Assembly: GCA_008828725.1 (NCBI GenBank)
Contig: MEHQ01003104.1
Coordinates: 1-64,000, forward strand
DNA from: Saccharina japonica
Lineage: Eukaryota > Sar > Phaeophyceae > Laminariales > Laminariaceae
Length of the DNA: 64,000 nucleotides
Reading direction: 5' to 3'
Shown: positions 31,560 to 41,394 of the stretch, piece after piece
Layout: every line of letters begins with the position of its first letter
Position numbering within the stretch: the first letter of the stretch is position 1
Translations under genes and position numbers: made by a program
The notes under the pieces: model-generated
What the model saw: the letters and a program-made list of their open reading frames with translations, nothing else
Told to the model about the DNA's origin: nothing
Database searches by the model: none

Positions 31560-31618
31560 GGCTCAAGTATACAATAAAAAACATTCCAACACAAGAATGA
31601 AAGTCCGACGACTACGGG

Positions 31619-31706
31619 TTAACCCATTCAGAACTGAAAAAAACATCCCACACTAACTCCAAGTACTTTGTCCCCCAATGTGTGGGACCAGTTCTTAAGG
31701 GGTTAA
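31619..31706. mobile_element. M4 piggyBac-like MITE
   Basis: TTAA at both edges. TTAACCCATTCAGAACTG and, inverted from the right, TTAACCCCTTAAGAACTG; core CATCCCACACTAACTCCAAG against TTGTCCCCCAATGTGTGGGA. Good symmetry over about 88 bp. Confidence 0.65.
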
Positions 31707-31776
31707 GGAACCCCCCGTCATTCAGAAAACGTTTCAGCCAAAAAAAGGTATACCATCATATACCTCTATCGTAGCA

Positions 31777-32235
31777 ACGCGTTTTGGGTATTGGCAACCT
31801 TAACCTCCCCGTTCAGGAAAAATAGAGCGCAAAAAAAAAAGACGCACCCTTCCTTTGCTATAGGTAGATTTGGCCGATCCGCATTTTTCCCCCAGAAAAA
31901 AAAAGGAGGTAAAGGCAAAGGGGTCGTACCCAGTTTAAGGCTACCCCCGCGACAACGCCGTTCACGTGGTCTTATCTCTACTCATAATTGTCTCATCTGT
32001 TACTGCTGTACACTGTACTGCAAAAATTATCCATTTTTCCCATACTAATTCCAAGTAGAATAGTTTTCACGACAAGGTTATTTGCCTGGTCTTATCTCCA
32101 GAAAAGTCTTAAAAACCGGGTGGTCTTGAAATTGGTCCCACGTATGTACATATTTGGGGACAAAACTACTTGGAATGGGTGTGGGAGGAAGTTTCAGTTC
32201 TGAATGGGCTTATAGCGCCAAAAAGGAGTTAGTAC
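31777..32235. other. Unassigned; half of an M4 element
   Basis: 32,145-32,210 carries ATATTTGGGGACAAAACTAC, TTGGAATGGGTGTGGGA and TTTCAGTTCTGAATGGG, the right half of an M4 copy; the left half is not clear. The rest is unassigned. Confidence 0.35.
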
Positions 32236-32409
32236 AGTCGTGGGGGTCCCTCAATAAGGCGGTCTGAATAAGGCGGTATCCCGATCGAATTCGCTTGGCG
32301 CGACTGGGGAATCGCACTCAAAACCAGAAATGAATAAGGCGGCTTCCCTCGATAAGGCGGTCATATTGCTCTGGCACACCACCGATTTACTGGAGGACCC
32401 CCCCTGCTG
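32236..32409. mobile_element. M2 pogo/Tigger-like MITE
   Basis: TA flanks (32,234 and 32,410). Ends start CAGTCGTGGGGGTCCCTCAA and, inverted from the right, CAGCAGGGGGGGTCCTCC. AATAAGGCGGT occurs repeatedly near both ends (TCTGAATAAGGCGGTATCCC; GATAAGGCGGTCATATTGC), like subterminal transposase-binding sites. CAG starts and TA targets fit the pogo/Tigger branch. Confidence 0.65.
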
Positions 32410-32611
32410 TAACCTTAACCCTGACCCAATCAAACGCAGTCCAACAATGGTCGGCGTTACTGAAAGGCACCACCATCGGAGAGAAAGGGGAAACTATCCG
32501 TAACTACTGCTGTACCTCTGGTATCGGTAACAGAGCAGGAGTGTAGTTTGGCCAGGTTGGTTTGGCCAGGTTGGTTGGTTCCAAAGTGGTAGTAGGAGCC
32601 CAAGCAGCTGC

Positions 32612-32628
32612 TGCCTAACCCTAACCCC
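32612..32628 (-). repeat. Short telomere-like tract
   Basis: CTAACCCTAACCCC, just upstream of the 157-bp tandem repeat. Confidence 0.35.
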
Positions 32629-32631
32629 TGT

Positions 32632-32950
32632 GCTGCCGCTTCGCCTCCTCCTGATCTCGCTTTGCTTTGCTTTGCTTTGCCTTTTGCTTGCTTTCTTTTT
32701 ATTTTATTTTGTCCGTGGCTTCTTCGCTTTTTTTTGTATTTCCTTTTTTTTGTCGGGTTTTCTTTTTAGCTTACTCTCCTCTTCTCTGCTGCCGCCTCGC
32801 CTCCTCCTGATCTCGCTTTGCTTTGCTTTGCCTTTTGCTTGCTTGCTTTTTATTTTATTTTGTCCGTGGCTTCTTTGTTTTTTTTTGTATTTCCTTTTTC
32901 TTTTCGGATTTTCTTTTTAGCCTACTCTCCTCTTCTCTTCTCTTCTCTTC
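32632..32950 (+). repeat. 157-bp tandem duplication, pyrimidine-rich
   Basis: Two copies starting at 32,632 and 32,789 with CTGCCGCTTCGCCTCCTCCT, CTTTGCTTTGC units, TTTTATTTTATTTTGTCCGT and GCTTACTCTCCTCTTCTC. Almost pure C/T on this strand. The Leu/Phe-rich frames are products of the composition. Confidence 0.8.
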
Positions 32951-33335
32951 TGTTTTATTTTTATTTTTATTTTATTTTTTCTTGTTTCCTTTCTGCCGTT
33001 GTGTCTGGTTGGTGAGGTGGTATATAGTATATAATAGCATATACGAATATTACATCAATAGTGTTCTTGTTTCAGTAGAGTTTACCAACAAATTCGATGC
33101 TATGGTTGAGGTACACTGCTTGTACGCACACGCGGCAAAGGGAGAAGAACGGCTAACCAGTGACAAATGGTTGGTTTAATCTGATTGGCTTAAGGGTCCG
33201 GGTTACGGTTAGATATAGTTAACTGCTATTCGTCTCGTATATACACAGCAGTGATCCTCAGCCATCCTGCTCTCTTGTTTTGCTTTTCGTACCTAGTATT
33301 ATTGTACGTATAATAATACTGCTGTTGGCTTTTAC
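32951..33335. other. Unassigned
   Basis: 33,085-33,240 resembles 26,815-26,960 (TTCGATGCTATGGTTGA, GTACACTG/GTACCCTG, GGTTGGTTTAATCTGATTGG, CTTA.GG), a diverged relative of the duplicated unit. No gene seen. Confidence 0.35.
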
Positions 33336-33337
33336 GG

Positions 33338-33440
33338 AGGTCCGTAGTAAATAGGACCAAATATTGTGAGTAAAAATGCGTTAAAATATATAGGTTTTGG
33401 AGTGTACCGTAGGTCCTACTTACTATACCCACCCCCCCGA
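33338..33440. mobile_element. M6 short MITE
   Basis: GGTCCGTAGTAAATAGGACC, AAATATTGTGAGTAAAAATG, TATATAGGTTTTGGAG and TACCGTAGGTCCTACTTAC. Ends are worn. Confidence 0.5.
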
Positions 33441-34188
33441 AATATTTTTTTTTACGTGAATTTTCCTTGGGTGCCACGACTGAATGGGGGCGCGACTATC
33501 TACAATCCAGGGCTGCTGCAGCACTTACACAGCCGTTACAGGTACGTACAGCAGCACACTGCTGCTACTGCTGCTGTGTGTGCATTCCTCACATTGAACC
33601 GTTCTCTCTATATCCGTTGACGTCCATAAACCTAGCTCTAACCTGAAACTCCCAAGCGTTTTGTCCCCACAACCGAAGTAGTGCAGTCCTAATAAGCCGC
33701 ATGCCTAAATGGGCTACGTGCAGCCCACACACGATTACGATTCGCGCTCTCGGGCCTCCGTCGGCGACTCCTGCAGAGGGCTGACTCTATTTCCGCACCT
33801 CTAAGTGGGAGCAGGGTGCCAAATTGGATCATCTCGGGGTGGGATCAGGGCAAAGGCGTTGACCAATTAAAACGGAGGTGTCTGGTCTATTGGGCACCCC
33901 GTTCCACCCCTAGAACCTACACCACAAAAAAAACACTCATAATAGCGGGTGGACTGCACTAAAGCGCTGCAGTCCATAAAGTTGTAAACAGGCGCCATCC
34001 AGAATGTAATTTCTGTAGCGGGCAGGATGAAAGCATCAGTATCAGCACGGAACCTGGGTGCGCTGGATGTCGATGGGCAGGAAGAACACACTCGCATATA
34101 TATACTCGTATATGTTATATATGTATTATATGTACAAGACAAAAGACATACCTGGTAAATATTATCACAGTAACATATACGATCGTAT
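33441..34188. other. Unassigned; short repeat shared with 39.15 kb
   Basis: 33,805-33,860 (GTGGGAGCAGGGTGCCAAAT) matches 39,158-39,205. 33,560-33,580 has CTGCTGCTACTGCTGCTG. No gene seen. Confidence 0.3.
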
Positions 34189-34337
34189 ACGTACCTGCAG
34201 TCTAATAACCAGGTATACACGTACACAACACAATAACGTACCTGTAGTCTAATAACCAGGTATACACGTACACAAACAACACAACAATAACGTACCTGTA
34301 GTCTAATAACCAGGTATACACGTACACAACACAACAA
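34189..34337 (+). repeat. ~52-bp tandem repeat, three units
   Basis: Units CGTACCTGTAGTCTAATAAC and CAGGTATACACGTACACAAC, three times with small indels. The junction word AACCAGGTATAC is one of many ACCAGGTA sites in the window. Confidence 0.8.
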
Positions 34338-35800
34338 TAATGAAAATCACAGTAAGGGGAGGAGTAGAATTTGTTCAGAGGGCTCTTGTTGCTGCCGTGG
34401 TTTGGTTTTCTGGGATGTTTTATGAGTGATCAAAGTTGAAGGTAATCCATGCTACACGTCAGAGTCGACGCAAGGGTGAACGTAACCCGTGACTCGAGCG
34501 TGACTACGCACTTCGATTGGCACTGACATTTCTGATTGGCCAATCGCTTGCAAGCTTGGAAACACTACTGTTAACAGTTGGAGCCTGCCTTGTGCGTAAC
34601 CACAGAGCACGAGACTACCAGGTTAATAGTAGTGTTTGCTGAGAGAGGGCTCCTTTTTGTTTCCAAGGTCTTCTTGTTTCGGAGTGCTTACATAACGAGT
34701 TATCAATGTTGAAGTTCATCATGCTACACATTGCCTGTCGGATGGCATAATACGAAATTATTATTATTAACGTGCGTGTTTTTCTGCTGTGTGACGTGTG
34801 ACTGACATCTGAATTCCAACACGAAGTGAAGGGGTTTCAATTTTATAGAGGCTGGCATTTCTCACCGGGCGGCGGGGAAACTGCTTAGAAACCGGCGTCA
34901 ATGGTATCACCACAACAATGACGAGCTTTACATCTGCAACATGCACACACTTACATGTTCATATACTACACGCATACTACTGTATAGCTAGCAAAGATGA
35001 GTTTCGACGAAATCCTCGAGCTCACAGCTGTTTTTTTTTTTTTTTTTTTTTTAAATATATACATGCACGCAGATAGTTATATTACATCGAGAGTTGTACG
35101 TACGTGTGTAACATTAACATTCATACAAAATACGCAACACCACAAAGATATACGTGATCATATGTACCATTACCAGTAAGCACAGTCAGTACTTTACAAA
35201 TATAGGAGGGGTACGGGTATCGTACCAAACACTGGTACTAAACTGAAAATTGGCATCAATGGCATGGGCACATCGAGCTTTACATCTGCAGCTTGCATTC
35301 ATATTCATACATACCAGATGCAAGAAAGGATACAGACAAGAGCAGTAATGCCACATCGAGCTGGTAATCTGCAACATGCAACAACTGATCAAACAACAAA
35401 TATACCTGAAGGAATCTTCCACCCCAGAGTTATTATTGGTTTTTATGGTATTATTATGTATTGGAGATTGGAGCGTGTCCTTGTGGCCACGGGAGTGGCC
35501 TTTTCGGCGGCGAGTTAACGTGAAAAAAATACCTTGTTCTGCATCCAGTTCGTTTGGCATCACATTACAAGAACGGTGGGAATGAGGAGCGTGACAGACG
35601 CCTTCAAGTGGTCAAACTCCTAACTGCATTAAGCTACTGCGTTGGCGGCTCTTCTCTTTTTGCTGTGTTCCTGCAATTAATTGTCATCGATGGGATCGTT
35701 TTTTATTCTAAGCGATTTGGGTCAGCACATAAACCTTTTTTTACTGACCGGCAGGTAATTGATGGGTGTGCGTGGTGGGTGAGAGATTTACTGGGTTGGT
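34338..35800. other. Unassigned; diverged local repeats
   Basis: Pairs of diverged copies: AGTTGAAGGTAATCCATGC (34,434) with TGTTGAAGTTCATCATGC (34,709); ACGAGCTTTACATCTGCAAC (34,921) with TCGAGCTTTACATCTGCAGC (35,273). 34,995-35,055 is a U1 end (GATGAGTTTCGACGAAATCC, TCGAGCTCACAGCTG and a ~22-T run). No gene; frames to about 127 codons lack motifs. Confidence 0.35.
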
Positions 35801-36185
35801 CGGTTGGTCCCTCGGCTGGTAGTCCCACAATCACCAACACCACCCACCAACATTTACTGTTAATTAAGCGATGCGTGTCAGCGCAAAAACCTTGTACGAG
35901 TACAGAGAAAAATTTACCAGTAAACAAATACATCTGAATCATTTCATAATTCGTTTTTGTTGTACGATCTTTTTGCTCGTATTTTGTAAAATCTGTATCG
36001 GTTGGTCCCTGGGCTGGTAGTCCTACAATCACCAACACCACCCACCAACATTTATTGTTAAGCGATGCGTGTCAGCGCAAAAACCTTGTACAGAGAAAAA
36101 TGCAAACTAAGAAATCTGAATCATTTCAGAATTCGTTTTTATTTGTATTGTCTTTTTGCTCGTATTTCGTAAAATCTGTATCATT
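35801..36185 (+). repeat. ~199-bp tandem duplication
   Basis: Two copies: GGTTGGTCCCTCGGCTGGTA, CACCAACACCACCCACCAAC, AAGCGATGCGTGTCAGCGC, then CTGAATCATTTCA and TTTTTGCTCGTATTT..TAAA. A further CATTTCAGAAATCG follows at 36,183. CAAACATTTA/CTGTTA links the units. Confidence 0.75.
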
Positions 36186-36536
36186 TCAGAAATCGTGTTT
36201 TATTGTCTTTTTGTTTTCTGCATCTCTCAGCAGCAGCAGCAGATAAGAAATGGGATGGACAAAAAAAACAAAATGCTGCTGCTGCTGAACGAGTGCGTAC
36301 CAGGAACCACCACCAAACCACGGGACGAAGCCACCACCAACCACCACCAGCCACTACGAGCAACAACAACTTCTGGTGCTCCTGCGGCTCGTGGGGCAGG
36401 GGTGGTGGCGGTGGTGGTGATGGTCGTCGTTGTGGTGTTTGCTGGTGATGGTGGTGTGTGTGCTGTGTGCGATGATGGTCTTCCTCTTCTCGTCCGATCA
36501 TCACCGTTGTTGCTCTACTGCCGAGAAATGTGGTCT
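36186..36536. other. Trinucleotide-rich stretch with S1 scrap
   Basis: AGCAGC, CTGCTG, ACCACC and GGTGGT tracts. AAATGGGATGGAC plus A-run at 36,248 is the 3' tip of an S1 element. The Val/Gly- and His-rich frames here follow the trinucleotides. Confidence 0.5.
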
Positions 36537-36655
36537 TCAGTTTCAACCCTTGACAGCCTTGACATGCCGTGACTGTCACCAAACAACTAGTTTTTAGTGT
36601 GGAACACGCCACCCTACACCCTTGACAGCGCATGTTTTGCCTTGCTTGACATGTC
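36537..36655 (+). repeat. U2 dispersed repeat
   Basis: Second copy of the 9,945-10,090 repeat: CTTGACATGCCGTGACTG, CACCAAACAACTAG, CCCTACACCCTTGACAGC, ATGTTTTGCCTTGCTTG. Confidence 0.5.
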
Positions 36656-37487
36656 TCCTCATCGTTGCTATATACTACTGCTAGTTTGCTCTACTGCCGA
36701 GAAATCCCAGTGACACAATTTGGTACTGGCAACAGTTTAGGGCAGTCACTACCGCCTAGCTCTCCGATCTCGGCACGGCTTTCGACACGAATAGCACAGG
36801 ACGGTCGGCACAAATAGCGGGCCTCTATCAGTCCCGAGCGTGTCTGAATCGGTTCAGTGTACGCGTCGCGCGCCAAAAAAAAGCAAAGCGAACGAAGTGC
36901 GGACGAAGTGCGAAGTGCAGACGAAGTGCAGACGAGCAGACAGACGAGCAGACAGACAAACCTCAATATTAAGGATTCTTTAAATAAAGCCACGCTGCGG
37001 CAGCTTTCAGAACTGTTTTTTGTCCGTTTGTGTCCGTTCGCGACCAGGGGGGTACACCCCCACGGGCACATACCCAACCATTATGAAGAGCATCTATTGA
37101 TGCTTCGAAGGGCTGCGCCCTTCTCAGCATCAAATATCTCCTCATTACAACTGCAGTACATAAACAGCAGTATATCACATTTGATCATCTCCTTTCTTGC
37201 ATATGATGCCAGACATTCGTACATATTATATTATATACAGCATGTATATGTGTTATATTATATATTACATTAATGTATACCAGGTATAAGTGACGACATC
37301 CTCGATCTCACAGCTCTTTTGTTTTATTTTATAAATATATAAGTACTATAATACCAAGTACTGCTGTGTATGTGATATATATACGCATGTGAGATACAGC
37401 AGTATATTATGCCCACATGATACCATGTACAGTAGTATGTATGGTATATGGAAATTATATATACTCGTATATACGAATGTACCACAG
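36656..37487. other. Unassigned; short GAAGTGC repeat and U1 end
   Basis: 36,886-36,960 is a short array of ACGAAGTGCAG and GAGCAGACAGAC units. 37,078-37,140 contains CATCTATTGATGCTTCGAAG, GGCTGCGCCCTTCTCAGC. 37,288-37,345 is a diverged U1 end (GACATCCTCGATCTCACAGC, T-rich). AT-rich beyond. No gene. Confidence 0.35.
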
Positions 37488-37592
37488 GTATAATAGCTTG
37501 TTCCGGGTTTTCGCATACAGTTCGTTCGGTAATACGTACCACAGGTATAATAGCTTGTTCCGGGTTTTCGCATACAGTTCGTTCGGTATCAC
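37488..37592 (+). repeat. ~55-bp tandem duplication
   Basis: Two nearly exact copies of ACCACAGGTATAATAGCTTG, TTCCGGGTTTTCGCATACAG and TTCGTTCGGTA. Confidence 0.8.
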
Positions 37593-37846
37593 ACCATCAG
37601 ATTTGACCATCTCCTTATTTGCGATGCCAGTGCAGGACACCAGACACCAGACATACACAAACAACCTTTGCCGCGACCGCCTGGTGTATTCCAAATGATA
37701 ATACGCGTCGTATATACAGCAACATCATATTGCGTCTCTCGTTTGCGAAATGAATAAATGATTCCTGGTAACTTATTGTAACCCTTCCCAAGCCCCAGGC
37801 CAAACCCAAACCCAAGCTATCTGTCGTATGTGTCGGCTACTACTAT

Positions 37847-38040
37847 TACGGAGGACCATAGTAAAAAGGACCAAATTTTGTTAGTAATAAAAGGGAAATA
37901 TATAGGATTTTCAACCGGATAATATCGCAAGCCCCCTGTGCCCCTAAAACCGCCCTAGAGATAAGACATTTCGCGTCTAAGAAAAAAACCGCCCTAGAGA
38001 TAAGACATTTCGCGTCTAAGAAATGCAGCGGTTAAAGAAA
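37847..38040. repeat. M6 MITE left part, then 38-bp tandem repeat
   Basis: 37,847-37,915: CTATTACGGAGGACCATAGT, AAAAAGGACC, GTTAGTAATAAAAGGG, no right end. 37,949-38,024: two units of ACCGCCCTAGAGATAAGACA and TTTCGCGTCTAAGAAA, period 38. Confidence 0.6.
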
Positions 38041-38354
38041 GCCGAGAGAAACAGGGCACGTCTGTTTTAAGAAGTGCAAGCTGAAGTGTGCCTACGAAAC
38101 AAGGTATTGGAGCCTCAACCCCCAAAACTGGCGCTTCTTATTTAAAAGTAGCGGGCCTTAACTGTTGTGTACCTTGAAAATGAACACTTAAAGAAAACGA
38201 CGCTGAGATTTACGGGCAGATGTGAATATGAATTCCCGACTTGGTTTTTATTGGAGTTAGTGTGGAACACAAGCTTTGTGAGAAATCCTGGCGTGGCCGG
38301 CGTGCTTTTGCTTCCTCAGGTACAGCCAGCATCATGTATTAATAGTAGCATAAG
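38041..38354. other. Unassigned
   Basis: No family recognised; TAGCGGGCCTTAACTG resembles words at 36.82 and 39.08 kb. Confidence 0.25.
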
Positions 38355-38488
38355 TATCTCTGTGTCGTAGTTTTGTGACCACAGAACTGGTACCTTTTTA
38401 GGATGAAGAATCGGCACGGACACTGGGTGTGCTGGATGTCGACGGTAGAAAGGAAGGTTTAATTTGAAGAACACACACACATATCATG
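38355..38488 (-). repeat. L1 composite repeat, 3' part
   Basis: Reverse orientation: CTCTGTGTCGTAGTTTTGTG, ACCACAGAACTGGTACC, AGGATGAAGAATCGGCAC, GGACACTGGGTGTGCTGG, ATGTCGACGGTAGAAAGG, AAGAACACACACAC. Confidence 0.7.
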
Positions 38489-38569
38489 TGACGATTCAGT
38501 ACACCGCATACACGCAGGAGACGATGGTGCTCGTACCCGACCCGTGAGTACAGCAGCCATAGTTAGTAT

Positions 38570-38632
38570 TACGGAGGACCATAGTAAACAGGACCTATGG
38601 TAGACACAAAAAATACATTTTTTTTAACTAAT
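38570..38632 (+). mobile_element. M6 MITE left end
   Basis: TATTACGGAGGACCATAGTA, AACAGGACCTATGGTAGAC and a T-run. The rest is missing. Confidence 0.45.
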
Positions 38633-38721
38633 CAAATAGGATGGAAAAACAGGAAATCCACACTGCGGTAGGACCCCAGGGTGTGATGTACAGTAAGCAC
38701 ACAGACAAGAGTGCTGTACAA

Positions 38722-38904
38722 GACAGTACAGGACACCTAATAAGAAACAGGTTAGCAAGAAAGCCAGGCTGATATTTAAGAGTAAAATAAGAAATTTGAG
38801 AGTCGTTATCTTGGAACTACCCGTAGTGTAGAAAGCACCCTCTCTCAAATAAGAAATCCAGCCTGGGCCAGCTTTCCTGTTTCTTATTGGGTGACTTGTA
38901 CTGT
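38722..38904. mobile_element. M1 pogo-like MITE
   Basis: CAGTACAGGACACCTAATAA on the left, TTATTGGGTGACTTGTACTG then TA on the right. Inner AGAAAGCCAGGCTG faces CAGCCTGGGCCAGCTTTC. AGAAAGCACCCTCTCTC in the middle is shared by all copies. Confidence 0.7.
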
Positions 38905-40679
38905 AGTCCGCATTTCTTATGTTGTTCGGCGTTAACCAACATACCTCGTCTCTTGTATTCGGTAGTTCTTATCTTGTTCGCCAGTTTGAGCTGTCTATTT
39001 CTCACGCCGAAATCCCTTTTTCTTCGTGAACGGCCGAGCCTTATTTTCGTATCATACCGGCATACCAGGTGTTACTTCATAGCGGGCCTCAAGGGACCCC
39101 TTCGGTCAAAACAATAAAAAGACTACGAGGAATTATATTTTTCTGCACCTTGTGGGTGGGAGCAGGGTGCCAAATGGGATGAGATCCGGGTGGGAGCAGG
39201 GTGCGAATGGGGGAATGGGGGGAGTATTTTGAAAACAACATTTTTCGTCTCTTTTTTGCATCGCAAAAATACTGTTTCTGGCATATACATTATAACACCG
39301 TATCATTACTCCCTATCGAACACGGCATATCTTCAGTTCTAATGCTCAAACCCGCTCCCGACCAACGTATAGCTTGTGCGTTACAGTCTCTAGTACATAT
39401 GGTCAATCCGGGACATTATTTCCATTCACGTTTTATACTATACCGAGTTCAAAAAAAAAAGTTGAACATTGAAAATTGTATATTCGTGATCGCAAAGACA
39501 AGACGAATCGATGCTGAGATTTTGAACGGAAACAAAATTTCACACTAATAACAAGTAATTATGCAACACAGCATCAAGAAAAAAAACACTAAGACCGGCC
39601 AAAATTGGCCAAAATCAGTCGTTTTGGGATAAATCCTCAATATCTCACTAATTTTTGCTTTTCAGGAAAAACTAAAAAAAAGCCCTGCGCGTATGGCGTC
39701 AATTCATCGTTTGCCGCCCTCCCAAACAAAATTCCACACAAAATTATTTGATGTAAACTTGAACAAAACGACCTCCAAAATCCGCATTTTTGCTGATATC
39801 TCCGTCAGTTTATCGATTTTTTTCAAACAGAAAAAAAGCCCAGGCGCAAATGTGACGAGCTAGCTAAATACGCAGTCTAAATATTGTGTGGCAACATTAC
39901 AATCTACCTAAGCTTGGACCAGAATTTCACGTTTTTTGCAAACATCAGGCTAAATAATAATAATTAAAAAAAAATCGACGTGTTATTATCTCCGTCTCGA
40001 GAGGGCCGTTTTAAGGGTATCTCTGTTTTTTTCAACAACCTACCCATACCCGAGATAAATGTTCCTTGGTGATGGGGGAATTTCGGATATTTGGAGCCGG
40101 ACGGACTATAGGACGGGAGGTGTTGGGGGCCCTTGAACTGCGAGGGAGAGCAGGCGTTGCTGTGTTTGCATCACGAAACGAAATTGTTCAGAAGCGAGAA
40201 CTTTGAAAATTCCGGACCTCTGTTTGGCATCTACACTCCGGGCGCGTACAGGACGCTACGGACGGTCGAACTAGGCGCCCCAGGTTAAGGTTCGCTCACT
40301 ATAGCAGTGCTCGGCGTTGCCGTCGAACATCTCAGACAAAACAGCAGTAGTTATCACCAGCCTGAAAAACCAGAGGTATGGTGAGTCTTTTTTTAGAAAG
40401 AAGCACTCATCGTGACGATATAGGCGTCGGATCGATCCGGCGCCTGACACGAAAAAAACGTTTTTTTCATGGAGCTAATATAAGAACGCTCATCTAAAAC
40501 TGCCTAAAACTGCCTTGAAGAGAGCGGGTCTGAGCGTAAGAACTGGAGAAATGTCGTCATTTTCGGTAGGGCAGTTATGAAAGGTCGCAATTACACCAGA
40601 AACAATCGTATTGCAACTGAAAACAATCCCGGATATATATATAACTCTATCAACATCAGTATCCCAACACTACTGATGT
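38905..40679. other. Unassigned block, largely repeat-free
   Basis: 39,145-39,215 holds the GTGGGAGCAGGGTGCCAAAT repeat. 39,220-40,600 is the longest stretch without any dispersed family. It contains a 115-codon plus-strand frame (39,201-39,548) with mixed, non-repetitive composition and no motif I recognise, then AT-rich sequence with repeated near-copies of GATATCTCCGTCAGTTTATCG and TTATCTCCGTCTCGAGAGG. It might be an old gene remnant or untranslated region. Confidence 0.3.
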
Positions 40680-40760
40680 GTGTGTTTTCACATTAAACCG
40701 TCCTTTCTACCCGTCGACATCCAGGATGAAGAATCGGCAGGGAATCTGGGGATCACAGCT
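40680..40760 (+). repeat. L1 composite repeat, short piece
   Basis: TGTGTTTTCACATTAAACCG, TCCTTTCTACCCGTCGACAT and CCAGGATGAAGAATCGGCAG: the two ends of L1 are fused, with the CACACC...CATCC centre deleted. Confidence 0.55.
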
Positions 40761-40934
40761 CAAGCACGACACTTCGCTTCTTACTTCTGGTGAAACCATA
40801 ATAAACCGGGTCGCCTCCCGGTGGTCTTATGAACTATAAACCAAAAAAATGACGATTGATTTCATACAGCAACGGCCCACTGCATGAATGTGGGGATGAT
40901 AAAAAAAAAAAAAATGGTGTCCGAGTTACCTGAC

Positions 40935-41180
40935 TTGGTATATTTTATTTTATTTTATTTTTTCCCATCCCATTTATTATCTTCGCACTCTTCTGTCTTT
41001 TTCCCTCCCTAGACGTACCTCAGATCCGGGGTTACAAAGTGGGCTCCTCTCCCTCTTCCCCCACTACGGTTCTTGCCTTGGCTTTTATCGCGCAGAGGGT
41101 TCGGCCTTCCCAACGCTCGTCGATCTTGATCGAAGTTTGCTAACTCACGCTCTCGCGCTTTCAGCTAGTCGAGATATTTC
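40935..41180 (-). repeat. S1 SINE, body with AGCGCGAGAGCG linker
   Basis: Reverse of A-rich TAAAA units, AATGGGATGGG, CTGAGGTACGTCTAGGGAGG, GAACCGTAGTGGGGGAAGAG, and AAAGCGCGAGAGCGTGAGTT. Same subtype as 3,648 and 45,725. Confidence 0.65.
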
Positions 41181-41394
41181 TAATATATGCATGAATATAT
41201 ATTTACAGCAAGGAGTCGTGTATACGGCACGGCGCACGGGCGCAAGAGTGATCCTACAAGTAGTACAGCAGTACGCGCCATATGTCAATAATCTCTTATT
41301 TTTGGCCAGACTGGAATTCTTATGGAAGACTGGGTGTGTTCCACACTATTTTCAGTGCAAAAGAGGTCGCATTCTTATTTTTCCCCCAAAAAAA

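Larger units (their letters stand above)
28703..31561 (+). repeat. 2.87-kb tandem duplication, second copy
   Basis: Direct repeat of 25,829-28,702 with the same internal order. It runs on to complete H1 beyond the M5 element, so this copy keeps the original right flank and the first copy is the truncated product. Confidence 0.85.
31040..31776 (+). repeat. H1 element carrying M5 and M4 insertions
   Basis: Left end GCATGCTACCCCCCCCCATA, TATAAGGGTGGTCACTTG and CCATGGCTCAAG; M5 at 31,210-31,559; then GGCTCAAGTATAC, AACACAAGAATGAAAGTCCG; M4 at 31,619-31,706; then CATTCAGAAAACGTTTCAGC and the right end ACCTCTATCGTAGCA. Removing the two insertions restores an element like the empty H1 at 10,304-10,572. 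Confidence 0.65.

Noticed and set aside
34189-34337. CRISPR-like array
   Set aside because: Three units repeat in full with no distinct spacers; this is a simple tandem repeat in a eukaryotic context.
33867-34337. 156-codon minus-strand frame
   Set aside because: A third of it is the 52-bp tandem repeat; the rest shows no motif.
36156-36572. 138-codon plus-strand and 150-codon minus-strand frames
   Set aside because: They are open because of CAG, ACC and GGT trinucleotide tracts and include a piece of SINE tail.
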